Shown here piece by piece: positions 43,517-52,666 of a stretch of DNA of 64,000 bases (positions are counted from its first letter, which is position 1; every line of letters begins with the position of its first letter). The position numbers and the translations under genes were made by a program. The DNA is from VRUE01 sp044867645. GTDB lineage: Bacteria; Actinomycetota; Thermoleophilia; Solirubrobacterales; 70-9. The notes below the pieces were generated by a model. It was not told the DNA's origin. It saw only the letters and a list, made by a program, of their open reading frames with translations, and searched no databases. The stretch is from positions 6,905 through 70,904 of the forward strand of contig JBIOVI010000007.1 in the NCBI GenBank assembly GCA_044867645.1, written 5' to 3'.

Positions 43517-46500
43517 ATGCGCTTGCGGAACCTCTTCCTGCTGCCCCTACTCGGGGCCACCCTGCTGCTCCCCGCGGAGTCCAGCGCGGCCGTCACCTGC
43601 CCCAATCCCAACCCCGTAGTCAACGAGAACAACTGCAAAGGGCCGGGATCGACCGCCTGGCAGCTGACCGACTACGACCAGGGCGAGATCACCGGTTTCG
43701 CCACCCAGAGCAGCGTCAACCTCGGACAGAGCGTGAAATTGAAGATCGCCGTCCCGGATGGCGACGGCCACGCCGACATCGACGTCTTCCGTATGGGTTG
43801 GTACGGCGGCACCGGCGGACGTCTCGTCTACCAGGCCCACAACGTGACGGTGAGCAACAACCGGAACTGCAACCCGCCCGACGAAGACACGGGACTCTGG
43901 GAGTGCACCAACTGGGACGACACGGCGACGATCCCCGCCGCGTCCCTGCCGGCTTCGGGGATCTACCTGGTCCGAATCCAGGACCTCCAAAGCGGCAACG
44001 ACAATCACATCGTCTTCACCGTGCGCAACGACGCCCGGCACGCCGACCTCCTCTACAAGCTTCCGACCGGGACCTACCAGGCTTACAACTACTTCAACGG
44101 CCACTCGCTCTATACGTACAACTCCGCCGGCTTCAACACGCTGACCGGCGTCCCGCGCGCGATCAAGGTCTCCTTCGACCGTCCATATACGAACGTCTAC
44201 AACGACGGCAACTGGCTGCTCAAGGCGGACCTGCCGATGATCCAGTGGCTCGAGCGCGAGGGCTACGACGTCGACTACACCGACAGCGTCTCGGTCGATG
44301 CTAACCCGGCACAGCTCCTCAACCACAAAGTGGACGTCATCTCGGGCCACGACGAGTACTGGTCCGGCCCGGAGATGGCCGGCTACAAGGCTGCCCGCGA
44401 CGCTGGGGTCAGCATTGCCTCCTTCAGCGGCAACACCGCCTTTTGGAAGGTCAGATACGAGGACGGCGGCCGCACGCTCGTCTGTTACAAGTCGGTCGAG
44501 GGCTTGGGCCCATCGACCGAGGGCGGCAAAGTGGACGGCTCCGCCGGCATCAACGACTGGGGCCCGGACGGCGTCAAAGGAACCATCGACGACGCGCTGG
44601 GGAAAGACCAGATCGCCGGCACCAGCGACGACAAACCGCAGAACTCGACCACCACCTGGCGCGACAACGGCGCCGCGCCGGGCGACCCCAACGCTCCTCC
44701 GCAGGGTCGCGTCGGCCCGGACGAACCCGAGAACTCGCTGCTGGGATCGATGTTCATCGGCGGCAACTCGAATGCCGACTACCCGCTCACGGTTCCCGCG
44801 ACGAACGACCAAGACGAATTCGCAGGCGACCGGATCTGGCGCAACACCGGCCTCTCCGAAGTCTCCAGCACGACGATCGGAAATGACGCCGTCGGCTGGG
44901 AGTGGGACACGATCCCAACCCAGGCCCAGTACACGAGCCGCCAGCCCGCCGGCGTCAAGCGGCTCTCGAGCTCCAATGTTGGGACCGCGCCGAGCCCGCC
45001 CGACTTCCTCCAGGACGAGGGACTGATCTACGCCAACGTGCCGCCGCCAGGCCAACCGTCGACCGTGTCCGCGGTCAAGTACACGGCCCCCAGTGGCGCG
45101 CTCGTCTTCAGCGCCGGCACGATCCAGTGGTCGTGGGGTCTCGCTCCCCACTACCTCGACCGGCCGGGCTTCGAAAACTACGAGGACCCCGCTGTCGACT
45201 CGAGCGACCCGCGAATCCAGCAGGCGACCTACAACGTGTTCTCCGACATGGACGTCCAGCCCTCGACCCCGGCCGGAATCGCCATCGACGGCAACGACCC
45301 ACCGGAAGCGTCCTTCACCGCCTTCCCCAACCCGGTTGAAAAAGGGGCGCTGGTCACCTTCGACGCCGCGGGATCGAGCGACTCCGACGGCTCGATCGTC
45401 AAATACGAGTGGGACCTGGACGGCAACGGCAGCTATGAGACCGACACCGGGTCGACCGCGAGCGCTTCGAAAACCTACGAAAGCGCCGGCTCGCTGACCA
45501 TCAGGCTGCGGGTGACCGACAACGCCGGCGCCACCGACCAGGCAATCAGGTCGTTGGTCATCACCAACGGCCCCCCGGGCAACGCCGCCCCCCAAGCCTC
45601 GTTCACCGCGGCACCCAATCCTGCTCCCGTCGGGGCGGAAGTCATCTTCGACGCCTCGGGCTCTTCCGATCCCGACGGCACGATCGTCAAATACGAGTGG
45701 GACCTCGACGGCAACGGCAGCTTTGAGACCAATGCCGGCGCGATCTCCACCGTCGGCCACTCCTACCCGACGGAAGGCAACCATCAGGTCGGCCTTCGCG
45801 TCACCGACGACGACGGAGCCACCGAACAGACGGCGCGAGCGCTCATCGTCGGCAACGGCGGCACCTACCACTCACGGGTTGTGGCAACCCCCGGCCTCAG
45901 CCACTACTGGCGCCTGGGAGAGAAATCCGGCGCGATCTTTGCCGACAGCATCGGCTCCAGCCCGGCATCTGCCCTTAACGGAGTGACGCTGGGTACGCCC
46001 AGCCTGCTGGCGCTCGAGGACGGTGACCTCGCGGCCGGTTTCGACGGCCTCGACGATGCTGCCGTCGCCCCCGTCAACCTCTCCTCGACCTCACAGCTCA
46101 CGGTCGAGTTCTGGCTCAACTGGGCTGCCTACGCCAACGACGACGACCTCGCACTCGAGTTCACGCCCAACTTCAACAGCAACAACGGCGGCTTCCTGAT
46201 CGACCCCAACGCCGGCGAGCAGGGCGGTCAGTTCGCGGTCGGGATCGGCGTCGGTCCATCCCGGAACAACGCTTACTTCCAGCGGCCGAGCGCCGGCGCC
46301 TGGCACCACTACGCCTTCGTCTTCAACAGCCAGGCCCCCGCGGCCCAGCAGGTCATCCCCTATGTCGACGGACACGCCGTGCCCTACACCAAGCGCGAGA
46401 GCGGCACCGGCGCCGGCAACTTCGCCAACTCGACCCTCTACTTCATGTCCCGCAACGCCGCGTCGCTGTTCGGCAACGGGGTCCTCGACGAGGTCGCGAT

Positions 46501-49500
46501 CTACAACCAGGCTCTGAACGGCGCGACGATCGCCCAGCATTTCAACCCGGCCCCCAGCCAACCGCCCCTCGCCTCCTTCACCGCCTCCCCCAACCCCGTC
46601 CCGAGCGGCACGCAAGTCAACTTCGACGCCTCGGGCTCTTCCGATCCCGACGGCACGATCGTCAAATACGAGTGGGACCTGGACGGCAACGGCAGCTATG
46701 AGACCGATACCGGTTCCACCGCGAGCGCTTCGAAAGCGTATGCGAGCCCCGGAAACCTGACGATCGGGCTGCGGGTCACCGACGACACCGGCGACACCGT
46801 GACGACGACGCGCGCGGTCACGGTGCAAAACGGAGCGCCCCAAGCCTCCTTCACCGCCTCGCCGAACCCGGTGCCGACCGGGGCCACCGTCAGCTTCGAT
46901 GGCTCAGGCTCTTCCGACCTCGACGGCTCGATCGTCAAATACGAGTGGGACCTGGACGGCAACGGCAGCTATGAGACCGACACCGGTTCCACCGCGAGCG
47001 CTTCGAAATCGTACGCAAGCGCCGGCGACCTGACGATCGGGCTGCGGGTCACCGACGACAAAGGCGCTACCGGCACGACGACCCGCGACCTCTCCGCCCT
47101 CGGCTCCTACAGCGCCGCGGTGATCACCACCCCAGGGCTGATCGATTTCTGGCGACTGGGAGAGAAATCGGGCACGACCTTCGCCGACAGCGTCGGCGGC
47201 CACCACGCGACCGCCCAGGGCGGCGTGACGCTGGGAGCACCCGGTGCGCTGGACCCCGACACCAACCCGGCGGCCGGCTTCGACGGCAGCAACGACGCCG
47301 CCAGCGCCCCGCTCAACCTTTCCGCCACCTCGCAGCTGACGATCGAGTTCTGGCTCAACTGGGCTGCCTACGCCAACGACGACGACCTCGCCTTCGAGTT
47401 CACCCCCAACTTCAACAACAGCAACGGCGGCTTCCTCGTCGACCCCAACGCCGGCGAGCTCGGCGGGCAGTTCGCAGTCGGGATCGGGCGCGGCGGAAGC
47501 CGCAACAACGCCTACTTCCAGCGACCGAGTGCCGGCGCCTGGCATCACTATGCCTTCGTCCTCGACAGCCAGGCCCCCGCGGGCCAACAGGTCATCCCTT
47601 ATGTCGACGGCCAGGCTGTGTCGTACACCAAGCGCGAGAGCGGCACCGGCGCCGGCAGTTTCGCCAACTCGACCCTCTACTTCATGTCGCGCAACGCCGC
47701 GTCGCTGTTCGGCAACGGCAGCCTCGACGAGGTCGCGCTCTATAACAGGACGCTGAACGCCGCCGAGATCTCCGCGCACTACAAAGCGAGGGGGCTCAAC
47801 CAGACGCCGCAGCCCTCTTTCACGGCATCGCCCAATCCGGCCCTGACCGGGACCCAGGTCAACTTCGACGCCTCGGGCTCCTCGGACTCCGACGGCTCGA
47901 TCGTCAAATACGAGTGGGACCTGGACGGCAACGGCAGCTATGAGACCGATACCGGTTCCACCGCGAGCGCTTCGAATACCTACGCGACCGCGGGCGAACG
48001 GACCGTCGGCTTGCGGGTCACCGACGATGGCGGCGCCACGGCGACGACGACGCGTACGGTCACGGTGCAGAACCGCGCCCCCCAGGCCTCTTTCACCGCC
48101 TCGCCCAACCCGGTTCCGACCGGTGCCACGGTCAACTTCGACGCCTCGGGCTCTTCCGATCCCGACGGCTCGATCGTCAAATACGAGTGGGACCTGGACG
48201 GCAACGGCAGCTATGAGACCGATACCGGTTCCACCGCGAGCGCTTCGAAATCGTACGCAAGCGCCGGCGACCTGACGATCGGGCTGCGCGTGACCGACGA
48301 CAACGGCGCCAGCGCGACGACGACGCGAAGCCTCTCCGCAGTCGGCTCCTACAACGCCGCCGTGACCTCGACCTCGGGGCTGATCGACTACTGGCGGCTG
48401 GGCGAGAAAACGGGGACCGCCTTCTCCGACAGCATCGGCGGCCAAAACGCCGCCGTCAAAGGCGGAGTCACGCTGGGCGCCCCAGGCGCGCTGGACCCGG
48501 ACTCCAACCCGGCGGCCAGCTTCGACGGCGTCAACGGCGCGGCGAGCGCCCCGCTCAACCTTTCCGCCACCTCGCAGCTGACGGTCGAGTTCTGGCTCAA
48601 CTGGGCTGCCTACGCCAACGACGACGATCTCGCCTTCGAGTTCACGCCCAACTTCAACAACAACAACGGCGGCTTCCTCGTCGACCCCAACGCGGGCGAG
48701 CTCGGCGGTCGGTTCGCGGTCGGGATCGGTCGCGGTGGAAGTCGCAACAACGCCTACTTCGTGCGGCCCAGCGCCGGCGCCTGGCACCACTACGCCTTCG
48801 TCCTCGACAGCCAGGCGCCCGCGGCGCAGCAGGTCCTCCCCTACGTCGACGGTCAGGCGGTCTCCTTCACTAAGCTCGCCAGCGGCACCGGCGCCGGCGC
48901 CTTCGCCAACTCGACGCTCTACTTCATGTCGCGCAATGCCACCGCGTTGTTCGGCAACGGCAGCCTCGACGAGGTCGCGCTTTACAACAGGACGTTGAGC
49001 GCCGCCGAGATCTCCGCGCACTACAAAGCCAGGGGCTTGAACCAGACGCCACAGGCCTCGTTCACCGTCTCGCCAAATCCGGCCGCGACGGGGGCGCAGG
49101 TCAACTTCGACGCCTCGGGCTCCACCGATCCCGACGGCTCGATCGTCAAATACGAGTGGGACCTGGACGGCAACGGCAACTATGAGACCGATACCGGTTC
49201 CACCGCGAGCGCTTCGAATACCTACGCGACCGCGGGCGAACGGACCGTCGGCTTGCGGGTCACCGACGATGGCGGCGCCACGGCGACGACGACGCGCACG
49301 GTCACGGTGCAGAACGGCGCGCCGCAGGCCTCCTTCACCGCCTCGCCCAACCCGGTTCCGACCGGGACCCAGGTCAACTTCGACGCCTCGGGCTCCTCGG
49401 ACTCCGACGGCTCGATCGTCAAATACGAGTGGGACCTGGACGGCAACGGCAGCTATGAGACCGATACCGGGTCGACCGCGAGCACCTCTAAAGCGTACGC

Positions 49501-50284
49501 AAGCCCAGGCAGCCTGACGATCGGCCTGCGGGTGACCGACGATGGTGGCGCGAGCGCGATCACCACCCGCAACCTCTCCGTACTCGGCTCCTACAACGCC
49601 GCCGTGACCTCGACCTCGGGGCTGATCGACTACTGGCGCCTGGGAGAGCTGTCGGGGACGACCTTCGCCGACAGCGCCGGCTCCAGCCCGGCGACCAACA
49701 AAGGCGGCGTCACGCTGGGCGCAACCGGCGCGCTGGGAACGGATCCGAACCCGGCGGCGAGCTTCGACGGCATCAACGACGCGGCGAGCGCCCCGCTCAA
49801 CCTTTCCGCCACCTCGCAGCTGACGGTCGAGTTCTGGCTCAACTGGGCTGCGTACGCCAACGACGACGACCTTGCCTTCGAGTTCACGCCCAACTTCAAC
49901 AACAACAACGGCGGCTTCCTGATCGACCCCAACGCGGGCGAGCTGGGCGGTCGGTTCGCGGTCGGGATCGGGCGCAGTGGCAGCCGCAACAACGCCTACT
50001 TCGTGCGGCCCAGCGCCGGCACCTGGCACCACTACGCCCTCGTCCTCGACAGCCAGGCAGCCGCCGCGCAGCAGGTGGTCCCCTATGTGGACGGGCAGGC
50101 GGTCTCCTTCACCAAGCTCTCCAGCGGCACGGGTGCCGGCAACTTCGCCAACTCGACCCTCTACTTCATGTCCCGCAACGCCACCGCGTTGTTCGGCAAC
50201 GGCAGCCTCGACGAGGTCGCGCTCTACAACAGGACGTTGAGCGCGGCCGAGATCTCCGCGCACTACCTGGCCCGGGAACCGTAG
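43517..50284 (+). CDS. Giant secreted protein: DMFase-like domain plus four PKD-PKD-LamG modules
   Basis: A 2255-residue exported protein. The signal peptide is RNLFLLPLLGATLLLPAESSA. Residues about 30-590 resemble the large domain of N,N-dimethylformamidase beta subunits: MGWYGGTGGRLVY, VSFDRPYTNVY, DVISGHDEYWSGPEM, ASFSGNTAFWKVRYED. Four modules follow, each with two PKD domains (KYEWDLDGNGSYETDTGSTA) and one LamG-type lectin domain (STSQLTVEFWLNWAAYAND, GAWHHYAFV, LDEVALYN). The protein ends at the fourth LamG with no LPXTG or membrane anchor. Substrate and metal site of the first domain were not verified. It probably binds glycans at the cell surface or in the matrix. A flippase gene starts 3 nt downstream. 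Confidence 0.88.
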   Translation: MRLRNLFLLPLLGATLLLPAESSAAVTCPNPNPVVNENNCKGPGSTAWQLTDYDQGEITGFATQSSVNLGQSVKLKIAVPDGDGHADIDVFRMGWYGGTGGRLVYQAHNVTVSNNRNCNPPDEDTGLWECTNWDDTATIPAASLPASGIYLVRIQDLQSGNDNHIVFTVRNDARHADLLYKLPTGTYQAYNYFNGHSLYTYNSAGFNTLTGVPRAIKVSFDRPYTNVYNDGNWLLKADLPMIQWLEREGYDVDYTDSVSVDANPAQLLNHKVDVISGHDEYWSGPEMAGYKAARDAGVSIASFSGNTAFWKVRYEDGGRTLVCYKSVEGLGPSTEGGKVDGSAGINDWGPDGVKGTIDDALGKDQIAGTSDDKPQNSTTTWRDNGAAPGDPNAPPQGRVGPDEPENSLLGSMFIGGNSNADYPLTVPATNDQDEFAGDRIWRNTGLSEVSSTTIGNDAVGWEWDTIPTQAQYTSRQPAGVKRLSSSNVGTAPSPPDFLQDEGLIYANVPPPGQPSTVSAVKYTAPSGALVFSAGTIQWSWGLAPHYLDRPGFENYEDPAVDSSDPRIQQATYNVFSDMDVQPSTPAGIAIDGNDPPEASFTAFPNPVEKGALVTFDAAGSSDSDGSIVKYEWDLDGNGSYETDTGSTASASKTYESAGSLTIRLRVTDNAGATDQAIRSLVITNGPPGNAAPQASFTAAPNPAPVGAEVIFDASGSSDPDGTIVKYEWDLDGNGSFETNAGAISTVGHSYPTEGNHQVGLRVTDDDGATEQTARALIVGNGGTYHSRVVATPGLSHYWRLGEKSGAIFADSIGSSPASALNGVTLGTPSLLALEDGDLAAGFDGLDDAAVAPVNLSSTSQLTVEFWLNWAAYANDDDLALEFTPNFNSNNGGFLIDPNAGEQGGQFAVGIGVGPSRNNAYFQRPSAGAWHHYAFVFNSQAPAAQQVIPYVDGHAVPYTKRESGTGAGNFANSTLYFMSRNAASLFGNGVLDEVAIYNQALNGATIAQHFNPAPSQPPLASFTASPNPVPSGTQVNFDASGSSDPDGTIVKYEWDLDGNGSYETDTGSTASASKAYASPGNLTIGLRVTDDTGDTVTTTRAVTVQNGAPQASFTASPNPVPTGATVSFDGSGSSDLDGSIVKYEWDLDGNGSYETDTGSTASASKSYASAGDLTIGLRVTDDKGATGTTTRDLSALGSYSAAVITTPGLIDFWRLGEKSGTTFADSVGGHHATAQGGVTLGAPGALDPDTNPAAGFDGSNDAASAPLNLSATSQLTIEFWLNWAAYANDDDLAFEFTPNFNNSNGGFLVDPNAGELGGQFAVGIGRGGSRNNAYFQRPSAGAWHHYAFVLDSQAPAGQQVIPYVDGQAVSYTKRESGTGAGSFANSTLYFMSRNAASLFGNGSLDEVALYNRTLNAAEISAHYKARGLNQTPQPSFTASPNPALTGTQVNFDASGSSDSDGSIVKYEWDLDGNGSYETDTGSTASASNTYATAGERTVGLRVTDDGGATATTTRTVTVQNRAPQASFTASPNPVPTGATVNFDASGSSDPDGSIVKYEWDLDGNGSYETDTGSTASASKSYASAGDLTIGLRVTDDNGASATTTRSLSAVGSYNAAVTSTSGLIDYWRLGEKTGTAFSDSIGGQNAAVKGGVTLGAPGALDPDSNPAASFDGVNGAASAPLNLSATSQLTVEFWLNWAAYANDDDLAFEFTPNFNNNNGGFLVDPNAGELGGRFAVGIGRGGSRNNAYFVRPSAGAWHHYAFVLDSQAPAAQQVLPYVDGQAVSFTKLASGTGAGAFANSTLYFMSRNATALFGNGSLDEVALYNRTLSAAEISAHYKARGLNQTPQASFTVSPNPAATGAQVNFDASGSTDPDGSIVKYEWDLDGNGNYETDTGSTASASNTYATAGERTVGLRVTDDGGATATTTRTVTVQNGAPQASFTASPNPVPTGTQVNFDASGSSDSDGSIVKYEWDLDGNGSYETDTGSTASTSKAYASPGSLTIGLRVTDDGGASAITTRNLSVLGSYNAAVTSTSGLIDYWRLGELSGTTFADSAGSSPATNKGGVTLGATGALGTDPNPAASFDGINDAASAPLNLSATSQLTVEFWLNWAAYANDDDLAFEFTPNFNNNNGGFLIDPNAGELGGRFAVGIGRSGSRNNAYFVRPSAGTWHHYALVLDSQAAAAQQVVPYVDGQAVSFTKLSSGTGAGNFANSTLYFMSRNATALFGNGSLDEVALYNRTLSAAEISAHYLAREP
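45296..50284 (+). repeat. Four long tandem modules, last three with 1242-bp period
   Basis: The landmark CAAATACGAGTGGGACCT starts at 45400, 45688, 46663, 46936, 47905, 48178, 49147 and 49420 (45688 with one change). Within a module the two copies are 288 bp apart in the first and exactly 273 bp in the other three. From one module to the next the spacing is 1263, then exactly 1242 and 1242 bp (414 codons). The conserved period and high DNA similarity point to recent amplification or ongoing homogenisation. Confidence 0.9.
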
Positions 50285-50287
50285 GAA

Positions 50288-51871
50288 GTGGAGTCGCCGG
50301 TGGGTCTCGCAGCCGAATCGGCCCCGGACACCCGCCTCAAACACGCGAAGGGCGGCCTCGCCATGGCCATCGCCACTTTCACGATGGCGTCGACCTCGGG
50401 CATTCAAGCGTTGCTCTACCTGAGCTCCTTCGGGGTGAACGGGCGCACCGACGGCCTCTTCGCCGCCCTCGCTCCCTATGTCGTCTTCGGGATCTTCAGT
50501 CAGAGCATCCGCGTTACCGCCGTCCCGTTGCTGGTCGGGGCGCGGCCCCGGATGTCCACCGCGACCTTCGCCCGCGGGCTGTGCCTGATCGCATTGCCGG
50601 TCGCGCTCACGACCGTGGTCCTCTCCGGTCAGCTCTCCTCGCTGCTGGCACCGGGCCTCAGCGATGCCGGTCGCGCGGTCACCGCCGACGCCCTGCCCCT
50701 GTTCGGCGGCGCCATGGTCCTTCAACTCTTTGCCGCCGGGATGGCAACCGTGCTGGCCATCCGTGACCGGTTCCACTCGATCGCGATCGCCTACGTCGTC
50801 GGCTCGCTGTCGGGGCTGGTGACCTACCTCGCGGTCGTCGGAACGGCGGCCGAGCTGTCCCTGGCCTGGTCGATGCTGGGAATGGCGGTCGCCACCTTCA
50901 CGACGATGTTGCTGTCCCTACGGGGCGGAAACCGTACGACTGAAGCCACGGTGGCGCGCGAGCAACCCGGCGCGATCCATGCTGCGACCCTGATCCTCGG
51001 ACGGACGCTGGTCTACCTCGTCCTCAACAGCCTTTATCTGATCACCCTCGCGTTCGCGAGCAATTACGCCGCGGGGGACACGACGGTCCTCTCCTACGCC
51101 TACCTGTTCGCCAGCTACCTCGTGGCGGGTACCGGCTTCGCCCTGGGCCTGTCCCGGATCGCCGACATGGGCCGAGCTTCACCGGAGGCACGCCTGCGCG
51201 CGGTCCGCGACACGGTACCGTCCGGATTCCGCTACTCGATGCTGATCCTGGCCGGCGCCTTCGGGCTCCTGATCGCCGCCGGGGCTCCGGCGATCGGGTC
51301 CCTCCTGCCGGATGCCTTCTCCGCCGCCGATGTCGGCGCGTTGCAGAGCTTTGCCGCGCTCCTTTCCGCCTGGGCCGTCGCGGCGCTGCTCGTCAACCTC
51401 TTGCTTCCGGTTCTCTTCGCCCTCGACCGCAGCCGCTTCGTCAACGTCCTTGCCCCCGGCCTCGCCGCTCTCCACATCGCCGCGACGGCACTTGGCGGCG
51501 CTCTGTTCGGGATCTACGGAGTCGCGGGAGCCGCCTGGATCGCGCCGGCCGCGTTCGCCGCCGTGCTCCTCGCTACCGGTGCCCGCGGACAGGCTGGTGC
51601 CCTGGCCCACGAACTGGGACGCGACACGCTCCGCTTCGTCCTCCCGGCGACCGCCGCCTTCGGCCTCGGTGCCATTGCCGGTGCTCTGAGCGGCGACGAA
51701 ACGCTGGTTTCCGCCTTGATCGCCGGCACGGTCGGGGCGCTGCTCTATGTCGCCTTCGCCCGCCTCACCGCTCCCCGCCAAACCGCGGTGCTGGCTGGCC
51801 GCCTCCGTCCCCTCGAGCCAGCTCGGAGGAAGGGCGGGCGGCTGGCGACGTCTTCCGGACACGCGCGGTGA
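50288..51871 (+). CDS. MurJ-like MOP flippase
   Basis: A 527-residue integral membrane protein with about 14 helices. FGVNGRTDGLFAALAPYVVF resembles the N-terminal MurJ/MviN pattern, and ASNYAAGDTTVLSYAYLFAS the middle helices. It could flip a lipid-linked oligosaccharide, or another undecaprenyl-linked unit. GTG 50288 is open, but GTG 50300 has GGAG 6 nt upstream and may be the true start. It is 3 nt after the giant secreted-protein gene and so cotranscribed. The C-terminal tail is basic. Confidence 0.75.
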   Translation: MESPVGLAAESAPDTRLKHAKGGLAMAIATFTMASTSGIQALLYLSSFGVNGRTDGLFAALAPYVVFGIFSQSIRVTAVPLLVGARPRMSTATFARGLCLIALPVALTTVVLSGQLSSLLAPGLSDAGRAVTADALPLFGGAMVLQLFAAGMATVLAIRDRFHSIAIAYVVGSLSGLVTYLAVVGTAAELSLAWSMLGMAVATFTTMLLSLRGGNRTTEATVAREQPGAIHAATLILGRTLVYLVLNSLYLITLAFASNYAAGDTTVLSYAYLFASYLVAGTGFALGLSRIADMGRASPEARLRAVRDTVPSGFRYSMLILAGAFGLLIAAGAPAIGSLLPDAFSAADVGALQSFAALLSAWAVAALLVNLLLPVLFALDRSRFVNVLAPGLAALHIAATALGGALFGIYGVAGAAWIAPAAFAAVLLATGARGQAGALAHELGRDTLRFVLPATAAFGLGAIAGALSGDETLVSALIAGTVGALLYVAFARLTAPRQTAVLAGRLRPLEPARRKGGRLATSSGHAR

Positions 51872-51940
51872 TCGAGCCAGACGGACGATTTTCGGCCGCA
51901 TCCGACGGAAGCCCAATCTCCCTCTAACCGTTTATTTCAG

Positions 51941-52666
51941 GTGCAAAGCCCAACCAAGACAGAAGCTTCCTCGACCGCGCCGGCGAGGCCCCCGTTGATC
52001 GTCGTCAGCGCGGGAGAGTCGGCCGCCGAGCGAATCGTTGCCGCCGTCTCCGCACGGGACCTGCCGGTTCTCCGCACGGTTGCCTCGCCCGATCGGATCG
52101 ACGACGGTGAGGCGAAGGCGTCGACGATCGTCGTCTTCGTCTGCGACGTCGACCTGGCCCCGGCGATGGCCGCCTTGCGCCGCCTGCGTCGCGAGCAGCG
52201 CAAGCCCGCGATCGTCGTCATCTCGCCCCCGGCCACCGGCACCGGCGTGCGCCGGGCGCTTGACGCCGGCGCCGACGCGATCGTCTTCGAGCCGGAGATC
52301 GAGACCACGCTGGCGCTCGCGGTGCTCGCCGTGGCGAGCGGCCAGTCGGTGGTACCGCGCAAGCTGCGCGCGAGCGTCGAACGACCCGCCTTCTCGCACC
52401 GCGAGCGCCAGGTCCTGGCACTCGTCTCGAAGGGACTCACGAACGGCGAGATAGCCGAACGGCTGCTGCTCGCGCAAAGCACCGTAAAGAGCCACCTCTC
52501 GTCTGCCTTCGCGAAGCTCGGCATCCGCTCGCGCAAGGAGGTCACGGCGCTGGTGCTCGACCCCGAGCAGGCTCAGAAGGTCGGCCTGCTTGGGCTCAAT
52601 AGCTCGGCCGCCGACATCGTTCCCCAGTCCGCCGACCGCGACCCCCTGCCATCCCCGATCGCGTGA
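51941..52666 (+). CDS. LuxR-type regulator with degenerate receiver domain
   Basis: A 241-residue DNA-binding protein. The C-terminal LuxR helix-turn-helix is clear: FSHRERQVLALVSKGLTNGE, AERLLLAQSTVKSHLSSAF, KLGIRSRKEV (about 148-200). The N-terminal 120 residues have a receiver-like fold (AIVVISPPATGTGVRRALDA, GADAIVFEPEIE). The acidic pair after the first strand is replaced by SAGES, and the Lys expected before the Pro of the fifth strand is Glu, so phosphorylation is doubtful. It is coupled to the aminotransferase gene by a GTGA overlap and may control the locus. Start is GTG 51941. Confidence 0.85.
   Translation: MQSPTKTEASSTAPARPPLIVVSAGESAAERIVAAVSARDLPVLRTVASPDRIDDGEAKASTIVVFVCDVDLAPAMAALRRLRREQRKPAIVVISPPATGTGVRRALDAGADAIVFEPEIETTLALAVLAVASGQSVVPRKLRASVERPAFSHRERQVLALVSKGLTNGEIAERLLLAQSTVKSHLSSAFAKLGIRSRKEVTALVLDPEQAQKVGLLGLNSSAADIVPQSADRDPLPSPIA

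Noticed and set aside
43547..45871. 774-codon minus-strand open frame opposite the DMFase-like domain
   Set aside because: No domain pattern; composition is that of an antisense frame of a high-GC gene.
45296..50284. Regularly spaced identical segments that might suggest a CRISPR array
   Set aside because: Spacing is 273 and 1242 bp and the segments are in-frame PKD coding sequence; no short repeats with unique spacers and no cas genes.
46904..50776. 1290-codon open frame on the minus strand across the PKD-LamG gene
   Set aside because: It mirrors the repeats of the plus-strand gene, has low-complexity Gly/Val/Arg-rich composition and runs across the flippase start. It is a high-GC antisense shadow.
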